Counted from the stretch's first letter, positions 27,401 to 34,400 are shown. The stretch is DNA of 64,000 bases from Mactromeris polynyma (GCA_032209605.1 JASFXZ010000004.1:36304401-36368400), one strand, 5' to 3'. Translations and numbers: made by a program. The notes: generated by a model from the sequence alone, not told the origin.

Positions 27401-30400
27401 AATATCTATGCATGTCGGTGGTTCTGAAATAAAATGAATCGTAATTTACAAATAAAGTTTGGGGCTGGATATTTAACTAACATGTTTCGTTTACAAATTC
27501 ACAAAGCATAAACCTAATGAATGTAAGTCGTTTTTGACAATACCAACATACATCAGTTATACTGTATATGTATATATTTTACAGTAAATGTAACAATAAT
27601 AGTATACCCCTTGTTGCAAATAGAAACGCGAGCATATATACAATATACACCTCTAAGGCTGACATTATTGAAATAATAGAACAAAACTACGGAAATATAA
27701 AAAACATATTGCATAAGCCCTTTATTGTTTATGCTCTACTGTCATTTTCAGTGGAGACACCAAGTAGTTCAGGGGCTGACAATCTACCATTGAATAATGC
27801 GTTTCCTTAATTGTTCAACTTGTTTACACTTGACGATACAGATTTATCGCTGACCTAAAAATCAATAGGGTCCACCTACTATCCATTACGAGTAGGCATA
27901 TACAGTTGGTAAATCATAGGTCAAAGCGTTATAAACAGGAACATTTCTGCCCAAGACCTGAGTGTGCTCATAACAATTGGCATTCATGGGTCAAAGCGTT
28001 TGATAACCATGGCCTAAGCTTTAGAGCATCATTTAACGGAAATTAGTTTTGTAATAAATGACATTGTGACAATGTCATGAAAATGATCCGAGTTTATCGT
28101 CTTCGATGACTCGTATGCTTAAATTTTTGGATCATAGGTCACAACGCTAGTGGGTGAAAACTGTACTTGAACAAATGAAAAAACGTGTTTGGATAAATTG
28201 CAAAATACCTGCTTTTTCCACCAACACATTGAAATATTTTCCGACCTTGTTTCTCGGTGTAAATGGGAGACATGACGTAAACACCACGCGCAGATAATTT
28301 TCCTTTGTCTCAATTATAAGGTTTTCACGATCAGCTGATGTAGGGAGGATCCATGATGATTTACCAAATATGATCCTAAACACATCCACACAATTAAACC
28401 AATACTGTTTGAAAGTTTTGTCCTGCAATTTATGCACACGCAATATAAGAGTTAATATTACACTATACGCCGTTTTAAAGCATACTTACCAGGTTTGTTC
28501 AGTCCAAATGGAATAATTGGTGAAGAAAATGTACAGTGAATGAACCATTACTATTCGTTACCTCAGACGTTTTGCTACCACCCACTCAGATCATATGCGG
28601 CGTTAAATATAAGATCTTAATTGGTAATGTTAAAAAGATGAAAAAATAAAAATAAACAAGAATGACTGAAGGACAGCTATATCACCGCTGCACAAATTCG
28701 ACTGATTAAAAATGGTATAACCAGTGCATCCGCAATCTCGGACACAAAGAGGCCCATACAATACTTATTTCCCACAAATAGATTGTAGTTACAACACCAC
28801 GTCTTGCTGTGAGCATCATTTATGCCAACTTATTTAAACAGATTCACAGGGGCAACATGTCGAGTAATGAATATACTTAGATGAAGACAATAGGGTTATA
28901 TCTTGTTGAGATGAAGAGATGAACTAATTTTCGTGAAAATACTTTAAGTGGATCTTGAGAAAAAATATAACGGACCAATGAAGGTGCCATTCCTATAATA
29001 TTCTCCAAATACGGGGCATTTTCAGACAAATTACCTGGTAATTCTGAAGCGATATTTGTTTAAATATCAATTTGATAAGTCCCACTTTCCTGAAGTCTAT
29101 AATCCATTCATAAGTCGTCCCATCTCGGTATGACAAAGGATAACCGACACTAGTAAATTGACCTGGCGATGTCATAGTATGTTTACCAAGAAACTTTCCT
29201 GATTTGTACCATAAAGGTGGTCCGTCAATTGCTCCTGTAAGAAACATGCCCCATGTTTACAAATAATGCGTTTTCAGGATCAATATCACTATCAAAATAG
29301 TTTCTTTTAAACATTGAACAATTGGTACATGCATGCCCTTTTTAACAACAGATGATAGGCATGAATATTTCGCACGTCTCTGAATGCATTATATTCAGAT
29401 CTCATATGTATTCAGAAATGGTTTGTATTATAATGTCGTATCGATTCTTCACAAAATCACACTGGTTTGATTTAGATCCTTTTTCTGTAATAAGAACCAT
29501 TGATTAATTTATTCAGCAAGAAGAAACAATCTAAATTTTCTTTTTTTTCTTTCTTTTTTTCGGAGTACTGTGTAATGGTGTAATGTATAAACTGGATTTA
29601 AGAAAATAGAAAATACTTTTCAGGGTCGAATTGTTTCGGATACGTTGATCCATTTGTGAACACATAGACAGGGTTACTTTGGGTGAAAAATACGCCCACA
29701 ACACCGGTGCTTGCTCGGGCTGTACAGTCATAGTATCATGGTAAAAACTCTTTTGACAGTATAACTTTAATTAGCAAAACAATCGTTTTGTTTGTTAATA
29801 CGAACGTATACCATATATACACACCATTACGTCGACATCCGTGAAGTTCAAACCTGATACATAAATGTCCCTGTGTCATTGGTTCCAGCAGAACTATCCT
29901 CAAATATCTTGCTATTATTTGTTTATAGAATATAAAGGTTTGCGGTTCATCTGAAGGGCGAAATTGTTCCATGTGAAAACTCTGAAATGCAAACGTTAGC
30001 GAATGTCATAGTGAAAAAGCAAGAAAACATAAGTCAAGGTTAAAGTACACTGCATGATATCATTCGTATCATTTGAATAAACTGGCATGTGTCTTTTAAT
30101 TTCGCTTTAAGGCTACCGTTTATATTATACGAAAAGCATGAAAATGTGATGGTATCATATGACAGTTTTTAAATTTCAAATGTGAAAACATGGACAGACA
30201 TATATGTGTGTTTTAAGATATATTTGCCATATCTCTTTTATATTTACATGATAGTGAAATCATACTTATACCAATATATTATAACTGCGTTATGTCTTAT
30301 TAGTATTGCATTGTTCGGATTTGGAGAATGACAAAATGCTCAGAAAATAAAGGAAAAATATTAACAAACCCTGTTGTTGTATGCGTAAAATAAATGGTCA

Positions 30401-31457
30401 TCTGTTGAATATAAGACACTGAAGGATCGAGTCCCCATCGGTACAAACGTTTTTGTATATGAACCATTGATTATATCAATCACAGTTTTATACCAGTTAT
30501 GAACTGTTATTCCATCCACCAATGTGTCTGCCAGTAAATCTACCTAAAATGATAGATAGATACAGGTATGCTCTTAGTATATATTTATCACATATAGTCT
30601 CTAATCCGACGTAAAAATGATGTTTATAACAAATAGCAAAATACATTAGTACTGTTCTTGTAATTTGCGTACAGCACGTTATCGTCATGTTTTAAGTTAA
30701 ACAAAGTGGAACACCTTTACAACGAATTTATGCGGACTTGTAAATTTACTTCGTTATATTCGAACTTTGATGCATCCGTACAGCGAAGTTACGTTATAAT
30801 CGTATGGATATAACACCCATTACTGTTGCCTTGATTACACCTGCACTAGATGTGTGTGTAGTGATACATACCGTTCATTGTATTTAGTTTATTAATGGAT
30901 GAAATACTACGTACTATCCGAGTATTCGTTATAACCGAGTACGTTATTAGTGTGTTCCACTGAACAAACCAACACGGACATTACATATCAACAATAACGT
31001 ATAGCCCCCGGTTAGCTCGGTAGGTATAGCACTGAGCTGTCAACCGTGATGTCTTGGTTCGATTCCCGGTGGGGGAGGTCATATTTTCTGTGACATTGGG
31101 AATTTGTCTTCCATCTCTGATTCATATGGGAATTTGTCAACTGCTTGTGGAAGGACAAGTTGGAACTGGTTGGTAATTAAAATTCCAGGAAAACTGGTTG
31201 GGTCAACAGATCGCCATATGTAACTGGAAAATGTTTTAAAATAAGCCGTAAAGATCACTAAAACAAAAGTAACGTATTATCCGGTGTATTACTAACCTGG
31301 ATATACGGATTAGTATCATTGCTATTTGCACACCAACCAGAGTTATAGGCACGTACAGAATCAAGGTTTACTGAATTTTGGTCAGACGACGATATCTGAT
31401 CCCAGCTAATACTTGAATCTGCCATTCCGAGATCAGCCATACACATAGTCTTTGTGC
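1..31457 (-). CDS. Chimeric multi-domain LGR-type GPCR (GRL101/relaxin-receptor-like), partial, possibly damaged
   Basis: A gene model of about 25 coding exons, at least 1,890 codons, running off the left edge; the signal-peptide exon was not found. Order: F5/8C, CUB, CUB, C-type lectin, kringle x3, LDLa modules, fibrinogen-like piece, Cys-rich segment, LDLa, VWA-like, LDLa, LRRs, hinge, TM1-TM5 and on. The C-terminal block (LDLa, LRR, CC...C hinge, TM1 with GN, TM2 with NLAVAD, LDRF after TM3) is what is known for GRL101 and RXFP-type leucine-rich-repeat GPCRs, which sit in the plasma membrane and signal through G proteins. The front modules are not part of that family as I know it. Borders are GT-AG and phases agree throughout except at the broken lectin exon (19914-19993), the frameshifted LDLa exon (13473-13570) and one unresolved join (11585 to 5769). 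The ligand is unknown. It could be an active gene with errors in the assembly, a gene that skips the damaged exons, or a young pseudogene; the 7TM part is intact. Confidence 0.75.
647..1709 (-). CDS. Receptor exon: final LDLa, leucine-rich repeats, hinge, TM1 and TM2
   Basis: A 1,063-bp exon (phase 1 in, phase 2 out; acceptor tgttccag, donor gtgagt). It starts with an LDLa module ([20 protein letters not shown] and SDDELFC), then an N-terminal LRR cap ([14 protein letters not shown]) and about eight repeats of the LxxLxLxxN type ([27 protein letters not shown]). Next comes the hinge of this GPCR group ([28 protein letters not shown]). TM1 contains the conserved GN pair and TM2 carries [10 protein letters not shown]. 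The arrangement LDLa-LRR-hinge-7TM in one exon is diagnostic of GRL101/RXFP-like LGRs. In relaxin receptors the LRR region binds the hormone and the LDLa module takes part in activation; whether this holds here is unknown. Confidence 0.9.
3088..3621 (-). CDS. Receptor exon: VWA-like alpha/beta domain without metal site (tentative)
   Basis: A single 534-bp exon, phase 1 to phase 1, acceptor tatttcag and donor gtaagt, joining in frame to the LDLa exon on its right and the LDLa-LRR exon on its left. The 178 residues alternate hydrophobic strands and helices: [63 protein letters not shown], and a closing segment [17 protein letters not shown], much like the end of a von Willebrand A domain. The MIDAS motif DxSxS expected after strand 1 is absent (the sequence there is CGEESVD), so divalent-metal-dependent binding is unlikely. 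I infer a degenerate VWA fold from pattern alone. It could be another Rossmann-like module. Confidence 0.5.
4138..4254 (-). CDS. Receptor exon: LDLa module of GRL101 type
   Basis: A 117-bp exon, phase 1 to phase 1, with a canonical acceptor and the donor gtaagtta. The product has six cysteines and the LDL-receptor class A pattern: [17 protein letters not shown], then [20 protein letters not shown]. The acidic calcium cage of the class (CDG, DSADE) is complete. The CPxG...KCPGSYC style of spacing is close to the LDLa repeats just before the LRR part of GRL101-like receptors. It joins in frame on both sides. Confidence 0.8.
5632..5769 (-). CDS. Receptor exon: short Cys-rich segment before the LDLa module
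   Basis: A 138-bp open exon, phase 1 to phase 1 (acceptor tatttaag, donor gtaagttc). It encodes [19 protein letters not shown], then a [11 protein letters not shown] ending. The string 'RCIYD...G..LGCR..HL..C' resembles the segment that precedes LDLa repeats in GRL101-type proteins, as I remember them. It joins in phase to the LDLa exon at 4138-4254. The exon to its right should end in phase 1 and has not been identified with certainty. Confidence 0.6.
6072..6500 (-). CDS. Unclassified Cys-rich open frame in the receptor gene
   Basis: An unbroken reading frame of about 140 codons, from near 6500 to a stop at 6072, in a place where the receptor model needs one or more exons. The residues are rich in cysteine ([39 protein letters not shown]) with Trp and Tyr, which is unusual for chance open frames in AT-rich DNA. 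I could not define both splice borders: a good acceptor (ctttttcag) lies about 75 bp further right but leads into a different frame, and no strong phase-1 donor stands out. I do not recognise the family. It may be an exon of the receptor with a lesion, or an unrelated remnant. Confidence 0.3.
   Translation of the reverse strand, partial: YHSESYLKRKEPYNNDIEIKVGPITCKNGLCKATSCIYRTNSCFPYCASLHISRIISQCRVCKNNIDLTLINGYMASLFRRIYQCSGAIRAINAWTPEYRYRHLFKCEQVLIDVKIKLILTIYNTYVVVYTERFDKYASQSV
7110..7600 (-). repeat. Dispersed repeat family A, reversed copy
   Basis: Reverse-complement copy of the family described at 42920, including tgtcttgacttgtcctgtga and gtatgcggcgttccttgtag, in a receptor intron. Open frames on the plus strand here are repeat-derived. 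Confidence 0.75.
8694..9125 (+). repeat. Dispersed repeat family A, with tail
   Basis: Contains aagacagtgcctacacagac, ggacaagtcaagacaacagg and the tail agccttatactgtccttgct, matching the copy at 42920-43735 over nearly its full length with internal deletions. Confidence 0.75.
9540..10614 (-). pseudogene. Retrotransposon reverse transcriptase fragment
   Basis: Minus-strand frames 10339-10614 and 9846-10370 give the C-terminal part of a reverse transcriptase common in marine-animal genomes: [46 protein letters not shown], then [37 protein letters not shown] and [20 protein letters not shown]. The RYIDD box is the catalytic YxDD region. A frameshift near 10339-10370 splits it and the N-terminal part is missing, so it is inactive. 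About 9540-9850 is 3' sequence of the element; a related stretch lies at 26580-27010. The class (Penelope-like or other) cannot be fixed here. It lies in the receptor intron left of the fibrinogen-like exons. Confidence 0.65.
11585..11666 (-). CDS. Receptor exon: fibrinogen/contactin-associated-like segment, part 2
   Basis: An 82-bp exon after a long polypyrimidine tract (cttttttttcag); donor gtaagac; phase 1 in, phase 2 out. It encodes [20 protein letters not shown]. Together with the end of the previous exon ([19 protein letters not shown]) it gives the pattern 'TC..W..G...NGIY....C.F......G.v.T..H', which is seen at the start of fibrinogen-like domains in contactin-associated proteins and related modules. 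This is an inference from a short pattern. The next exon in the transcript is uncertain. Confidence 0.5.
12047..12229 (-). CDS. Receptor exon: LDLa module plus start of fibrinogen-like segment
   Basis: A 183-bp exon, phase 1 to phase 1 (acceptor tttgttacag, donor gtgaca). The first 40 residues are an LDLa module: [20 protein letters not shown] then [16 protein letters not shown], with six cysteines and the calcium-binding acidic residues. The remaining 20 residues ([19 protein letters not shown]) start a Cys-Trp-Gly segment continued in the exon at 11585-11666. Confidence 0.75.
12340..12770 (+). repeat. Dispersed repeat family A copy
   Basis: Contains acataagacagtgccttccc, gaaaacaacaatccataaaa and gggcaaggcaagacagctgg, then tacagcgaattacagccttg. 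It is located in the intron between two LDLa exons of the receptor. Confidence 0.75.
12893..13100 (+). mobile_element. tRNA-derived SINE (family 2), copy 1
   Basis: A tRNA-like head (ggtagagcgcctgattcctt, gttcgagttcc) followed by a tail shared with 54113-54312 (tgatcataaacttcacaatt, accagttagtgacc, aggaacagtcat, gtgtaaaataaataagtt). It lies just left of an LDLa exon. Confidence 0.75.
13129..13248 (-). CDS. Receptor exon: LDLa module
   Basis: A 120-bp exon, phase 1 to phase 1, donor gtaagtga. It encodes a textbook LDLa module: [20 protein letters not shown] followed by [16 protein letters not shown], with six cysteines and the DGSDE calcium motif. It is the best-preserved LDLa of the cluster and joins in frame on both sides if the damaged exon to its right is skipped. 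Confidence 0.85.
13473..13570 (-). pseudogene. Receptor exon: LDLa module with frameshift
   Basis: A 98-bp exon between an acceptor (gtcacag) and a donor (gtaggaac). It begins well in phase 1 as an LDLa module ([17 protein letters not shown]). The rest of the module ([10 protein letters not shown]) is in a different frame, so a few bases, probably four, have been lost near 13515-13525. Its neighbours are all multiples of three. Because the flanking exons end and begin in phase 1, skipping this exon keeps the receptor frame; including it does not. Confidence 0.6.
13845..14012 (-). CDS. Receptor exon: divergent LDLa module
   Basis: A 168-bp exon, phase 1 to phase 1 (acceptor tctttttag, donor gtatata). 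The second half of an LDLa module is clear: [18 protein letters not shown]. The first half ([14 protein letters not shown]) has lost the first cysteine and the Cys-Ile pair of the family, so two of the six cysteines are missing. Residues before it ([19 protein letters not shown]) form a linker. Confidence 0.65.
14300..14440 (-). CDS. Receptor exon: degenerate LDLa module
   Basis: A 141-bp exon, phase 1 to phase 1 (acceptor actttag, donor gttaat). It encodes [19 protein letters not shown] followed by [13 protein letters not shown]. The core DC.D..DE..C of LDLa is kept, but two cysteines are missing. It lies directly after the third kringle in protein order. Confidence 0.6.
14796..15044 (-). 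CDS. Receptor exon: kringle 3
   Basis: A 249-bp exon, phase 1 to phase 1 (acceptor ccatatag, donor gtaatc). It encodes one kringle: first Cys in [15 protein letters not shown], then GLTCQRWDS, the family's central [18 protein letters not shown], and [14 protein letters not shown]. GxxCQxWxS, NYCRNPD-like and WCYT-like motifs are the kringle signature. Kringles are disulfide-bonded protein- or glycan-binding modules. The 51-bp tandem array begins only about 70 bp upstream of its acceptor. Confidence 0.85.
15115..15899. repeat. 51-bp purine-rich tandem array (about 13 copies)
   Basis: Near-identical head-to-tail units of 51 bp, made almost only of A and G on the plus strand (core agacaaggacagagagg). 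Both ends carry a variant unit with a gacctcgagagatagg segment, at about 15133 and 15829. One unit has an extra G and one a T. Long open frames on both strands here are artefacts of the 51-bp (17-codon) period. In the receptor pre-mRNA this array is a pyrimidine-rich tract inside the intron between kringles 2 and 3. Confidence 0.95.
16262..16504 (-). CDS. Receptor exon: kringle 2
   Basis: A 243-bp exon, phase 1 to phase 1 (acceptor tatcaag, donor gtattg). It encodes a kringle: [31 protein letters not shown], then [17 protein letters not shown]. All diagnostic Trp, Cys and CRDP residues are present except that the first cysteine of the canonical module is not visible in this exon. It joins kringle 1 and kringle 3 in phase. 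Confidence 0.85.
16985..17161. repeat. 86-bp direct duplication
   Basis: Two adjacent copies of an 86-bp segment, sharing for example cggcttatattagccaatga (starts near 17007 and 17093), differing at about five positions. It lies in the intron between kringles 1 and 2 and has no other obvious function. Confidence 0.85.
17498..17737 (-). CDS. Receptor exon: kringle 1
   Basis: A 240-bp exon, phase 1 to phase 1 (acceptor gcaatttcag, donor gtgagt). It encodes [16 protein letters not shown], then [20 protein letters not shown] and [16 protein letters not shown], a clear kringle. As in kringle 2 the usual first cysteine is absent from the exon. It follows the lectin domain directly. Confidence 0.85.
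18130..18281 (-). CDS. Receptor exon: C-terminal half of C-type lectin domain
   Basis: A 152-bp exon entered in phase 2, leaving in phase 1 (acceptor atattgtag, donor gtatgt). It encodes [14 protein letters not shown], then [20 protein letters not shown], the end of a CTLD with its Cys pair and final Cys. The preceding exon should supply 'W' at the junction (…SAW-NTDQP), but in this sequence that exon is one base too long, so the frame is lost. Confidence 0.75.
18770..19485. mobile_element. 716-bp MITE, PIF/Harbinger-like (TTA target duplication)
   Basis: Terminal inverted repeats of about 45 bp, nearly perfect, each starting tggggccgtcacaccataac. The element is flanked by TTA at 18767-18769 and 19486-19488. 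TTA/TAA duplications and G-rich ends are typical of PIF/Harbinger elements. There is no transposase frame. The interior is dense in aacgtt and aacgct words with inverted orientation in the two halves, so the whole element could fold on itself. It sits in a receptor intron within the lectin domain. Confidence 0.85.
19914..19993 (-). pseudogene. Receptor exon: middle of C-type lectin domain, stop codon and frameshift
   Basis: An 80-bp exon with good borders (acceptor tttatttag, donor gttagt) that continues the CTLD from the exon at 20474-20713 in phase 1: [11 protein letters not shown], then TAG, then [13 protein letters not shown]. WxDGSPV is the CTLD hallmark, so the frame is certain. Besides the TAG (near 19958-19960) the exon holds one extra base near its end: 79 bp would give …SAW joining perfectly to the next exon, while 80 bp shifts it. 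Two separate lesions argue against a single base-calling slip. Confidence 0.7.
20474..20713 (-). CDS. Receptor exon: N-terminal half of C-type lectin domain
   Basis: A 240-bp exon, phase 1 to phase 1 (acceptor tctacag, donor gtatgt). It encodes [20 protein letters not shown], then [20 protein letters not shown], the opening of a CTLD with the first three cysteines and the alpha-helix pattern (W..AE..C). It ends in YYSHIG, equivalent to the WIGL motif. Confidence 0.8.
21858..21915 (+). other. Decayed tRNA-like sequence
   Basis: tagcgtaatggatacgcatc forms a D arm (gcgt/acgc) and gggttcgaatcc gives a T-loop, but the anticodon stem does not pair. A tRNA pseudogene or SINE remnant. Confidence 0.4.
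22525..22615 (-). mobile_element. tRNA-like sequence (SINE head or tRNA pseudogene)
   Basis: On the minus strand the segment reads like a tRNA gene: an A-box-like tagctcaattaggtgagcgg and a B-box-like ggttcaagcct about 35 bases later. The arms do not pair well enough for a working tRNA, so it is more likely a SINE head or a decayed tRNA copy. Confidence 0.5.
22985..24090 (-). pseudogene. LINE fragment (RTE/craniofacial-development-protein-2-like endonuclease)
   Basis: Minus-strand translation gives pieces of a LINE endonuclease: [39 protein letters not shown] with YQQLQTIID, then [20 protein letters not shown] further left. The GVGFL, VYAPT and NQIDYI motifs belong to the exonuclease-endonuclease-phosphatase fold, and this spelling is that of RTE-type LINEs related to the 'craniofacial development protein 2' sequences. 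Downstream words such as TLLTDTAS and [18 protein letters not shown] match the spacer before the reverse transcriptase. Several frameshifts and stops and a dispersed repeat insertion near 23380-23475 show it is dead. Confidence 0.6.
24732..24767 (-). CDS. Receptor exon: 12-residue linker between CUB2 and lectin
   Basis: A 36-bp exon, phase 1 to phase 1 (acceptor ttacttgcag, donor gtaatt), encoding [11 protein letters not shown]. It keeps the frame between the second CUB and the C-type lectin domain. Such tiny exons are easily skipped, and because it is a multiple of three it could be optional. Confidence 0.6.
24995..25228 (-). CDS. Receptor exon: second half of CUB2
   Basis: A 234-bp exon, phase 1 to phase 1 (acceptor atgtttcag, donor gtaaat). 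It encodes [20 protein letters not shown], then [11 protein letters not shown], which matches the closing part of a CUB domain (s..n.l.l.y....... GF.a.Y). A short hydrophilic tail ([14 protein letters not shown]) leads into the linker exon. Confidence 0.6.
25724..26575. mobile_element. 852-bp non-autonomous DNA element with TAA duplications, nested in dispersed repeat
   Basis: Ends tgccccggtcacaa (left) and, in reverse complement, tgcatcggtcacaa (right), flanked by TAA at 25721-25723 and 26576-26578. The interior is much more GC-rich than its surroundings and has overlapping open frames on both strands with no recognised protein. It interrupts a copy of the dispersed repeat between gggaact and tataca; uninterrupted copies exist near 43235 and 12655. 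The TWA duplication again suggests a PIF/Harbinger-type element. Confidence 0.7.
27220..27423 (-). CDS. Receptor exon: first half of CUB2
   Basis: A 204-bp exon, phase 1 to phase 1 (acceptor atttcag, donor gtacgt). It encodes [20 protein letters not shown], then [20 protein letters not shown], where W.I..p.f.frL.V is the central strand of a CUB domain, closing with HFYISCQS. It is more divergent than CUB1 and was recognised partly by its position. Confidence 0.6.
28209..28422 (-). CDS. Receptor exon: second half of CUB1
   Basis: A 214-bp exon, phase 0 in and phase 1 out (acceptor aaattgcag, donor gtattt). It encodes [18 protein letters not shown], then [20 protein letters not shown] and [13 protein letters not shown], the usual end of a CUB domain (G..s........N.l.v.F.S.......G+...v). 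It joins the exon at 29035-29234 in frame. Confidence 0.7.
29035..29234 (-). CDS. Receptor exon: first half of CUB1
   Basis: A 200-bp exon, phase 1 in and phase 0 out (acceptor tttcttacag, donor gtaatt). The protein [20 protein letters not shown], then [19 protein letters not shown] is a good CUB opening (SPg.f.S..YP..Y.......W.I........l.f). It joins directly to the end of the discoidin domain at 29825 in phase 1. Confidence 0.75.
29508..29719 (-). CDS. Candidate alternative last exon of the discoidin part, with poly(A) signal
   Basis: An open stretch 29598-29719 follows an acceptor (gactgtacag) in phase 1, so it can be joined to the discoidin domain instead of CUB1. It encodes [20 protein letters not shown], then [14 protein letters not shown] and TAA at 29598-29600. 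An AATAAA lies at 29508-29513. Using it would give a short secreted F5/8C protein lacking CUBs, lectin and receptor. I do not recognise the 40-residue tail. Confidence 0.45.
29825..31457 (-). CDS. Receptor exons: F5/8 type C (discoidin) domain
   Basis: Three exons, 31297-31457, 30370-30543 and 29825-29981, with phases 1-0, 0-0 and 0-1. The protein shows [59 protein letters not shown], and [11 protein letters not shown] to RFELHGC. The opening SxxQIxaSS, central W...+d....YIQVDL, and final ARYiRI...ELxGC are the F5/8C signature; these domains bind phospholipid or carbohydrate on cell surfaces. The first exon needs one base from an upstream exon, which would hold the signal peptide and was not identified in 31458-34700. 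Confidence 0.85.
31007..31255 (+). mobile_element. tRNA-derived SINE (family 1)
   Basis: A tRNA-like head (A-box-like ggttagctcggtaggtatag, B-box ggttcgattcccgg, arms cccccgg/gtgggg) is followed by a tail with ttgtcaactgcttgtggaag and actggttgggtcaacagatc. The copy at 59790-60075 shares this tail. The shared tail behind a different tRNA head is typical of a SINE superfamily; the specific name is not assigned. Confidence 0.75.
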
Positions 31458-34400
31458 CTAAGTTAAAAAAATAAGAACAAATCAATATACCATATCATTA
31501 AGAATGAGGTTACACATTTGTTTTAAGTTTCGCATGTTAAACTATTGAATATTACACGTGTCACAGGGTCATTAGTGTCGGGCCTCATTGTCCAATACTT
31601 CCTATATATATATCATTCCATTTTTCATTTACTTCATTAAATCATGTAACAGTATAACCATGTACACACAAAACCATTGGTACGGGCCTCACATCACACC
31701 ATTTACATTCATGATGCACGGACTGGGTTTCCCGCCGTAACGAACCATTTTGCACGCTTCTTCAGTCACACATTAAACGTCGCACTGGGAGGTTGTGAAA
31801 GTCTACATTTGTGTATGTTCGTTGTTTATTTGCAGGCTGAAAAGCCCCTACTCGTCACCAGACTCGAGTCTATAATTGTCGTACAAGACATCCTGCGACA
31901 TTTATATATACTTGCTGCCATTTAAAATGCAACTGTTTAATTAGGATACATTTCGTATGTGGTATAAATTTAAGCGTTTCTTTTGTAAACCGATGAGTTA
32001 ATAATTATAAATAAAGACCAATTATGGACAGTTTATGATAGTTTAACATGCCACGAAAAATGGTAAACCCTTACGTTGAACCCTCACACTGCACAAATAC
32101 GCCATCCCGCTTTGACTTTGTGTGATGATTGCGATGTATCTTCCAACAAAATTTCTACAAAGTGTATAAAAATAGTTTTGTTACAACAGCTTATATTTAA
32201 AGAAATTGTTTTCAATATAATCTTGCAATCAGCGGAAAGTAGTCAAAGCAATTAAACGCATATTACACACATTAAAGAAACGGTTACAACATGCATTTTA
32301 CCGAACATTAAGAAAGTCCTCTATAAGCCACGAAATTGATCGAAACTGGCTTATCACAGATTTTAACTGTAACTGGAGGAATTGATTCCCTTTCTCCTCT
32401 ATTTGTCCCCTACTCTTGTTTAAATATTTTGATAGTAGGCCTTAAACTTCCTTATTCACAGTGTATAACCCGATTTGTATAAGGCCGAGTGATGCGATTT
32501 CGACAGAGGGAAGCGTTCCAGACAGATGAGTAGTGGTGTTTATTTTCTGACCAATAATTCGTAATTTCGATGTTTCTGTAGGATCTTTTATCGCCAGAAC
32601 GACGGTGATTGTCTAAGTTTACTATAAAAACAATACCAAGCGATATCTTTGCAGAATAAAGCTTGTATCGTCCGTTTGAATTTGAAATAAAGAAAAAAAA
32701 TGTAAAAAACGCTCGATTATAATCGTTTTACGATAGAATTGATTAGTTTTACTCCATATAACAAAACATAATTATATAATTTATGAACAATTCTAGTAAG
32801 CTGCGAGTCCGTCGGTGCTATTTAAGCGACGTTTGATCATTCCAAAGGGACCCTGGTATGCACAAATATGTTGACGTTTACCGCAGAGGGTATTTCGCAA
32901 TGATGACGTTGCCGGCTGAGGAGATACAAGTACGGGTGATGTTTACGGCCAAGGAAACACTTTATAAAAATACCGATTTTTCCTTTCTAATCGTTTATAT
33001 ACCCGGTAAAGCATGGAATGTTTAGAAGAATTAATTTTAACCACCAACGATTAATAAAAGGCGTTCTTCGAGGACATACACGTTTGCGATTTATTGATAT
33101 TTATTCTTGGTAGTCTTTCGCTTCAACCAGAAATGTCATAAGTACTTAAGTGAATGTATGCATATCATTTCTTCTAGACGTTGTCAATATAATTTCTGAA
33201 GTGGATCGGTGTACTTTCAATGATTTACCTATATATTTCGATATGATTTCATCCCCTATTTTTTACACGTCATAGTACCAAAAAAGTATCTTTTGCAACT
33301 CAACTTGTTGTTAAAGCAAACCAGCATGCCAAATTAACAGCACATTTGTGCATAATTTGTTCTACATGCCTATATTCCAGGTGGTAAATGACTTCTACAT
33401 AAACATCGAAGTCACGTTCCCAATAACTGAACATATATGTTAATCTTCATATTGGAAAAATATTTTATAAGTAATTGCAATGTTGTTAATTGTGTATGCT
33501 GGTTTGCTTTAACAACAAGTTTAGAGAGAATAAGTTACTACATGGAACGCCACATACATAAGACAATGCCTCTCCACACAGACCACCGGGAAAACAACAA
33601 AAAACCATAAACATAAGGCATTTAAGTTAGGCTCGAGGGTAAAAATGTAAGGGGAACAGGGGTGCAAGGAATTGCCTAGCCGACCGTAAGGGATAACTTA
33701 GGAGAATCCAAGAGGACAAACAGGGGATTATTGGATGGAAACATCACAGGACAAGTCAAGACAGCTGGCAACAATAGGCCGAAAGGGGGAGAAAATAACA
33801 TGCACAGGGGAAAGGGAAACCCAACATACATCTAAACACAAAAATAAAATATTACCATAAGCGATTTGAAATGTCAGTAAAAATACTGGTCTTAACCTAT
33901 TCAACTACTTGCCAGTTAAAAGCATTTGAAGACAGACAATTATAGTTTGGCCAATCGATTTATTTTGGAGGGCAACAGCGAAGAATACCCTAGAATGGCT
34001 AAGGTAATGATGCTAATACAAAAATGCATTTTCAAGTACATGTAAGATGGAGTTTTCCAAAAGGGAGATTTAGTTGTTACATGGAATGCTACATACATAA
34101 GACAATGCCAGAAAAGTGCGGATACATTTAGAATTGAATTATTGATGACATGTATTTTTCAGGCACAAAGTGTTTCTGTTTATATAATACGGACACACCA
34201 TTGATAGTGTCTACATTTCAATTGTGACATGTGTTGTAAATCATATATATGTGACAGACATCATTGCATGTTTCTATGTTATAATTACAGTCCACTCGCT
34301 ATATTAGTATGTTAAGCATTGCTATTACTTGAGCCCGTTTTTACGCTTATAATAGACATATATATTAGCAATGTTTATTGTTCCTATAGAGAAGTGAGTT

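Noticed and set aside
32074..32104. Possible first exon of the receptor (MAYLCSVRVQ with a gtaagg donor in phase 1)
   Set aside because: The peptide is not a signal sequence, so it is unlikely to start a secreted ectodomain.
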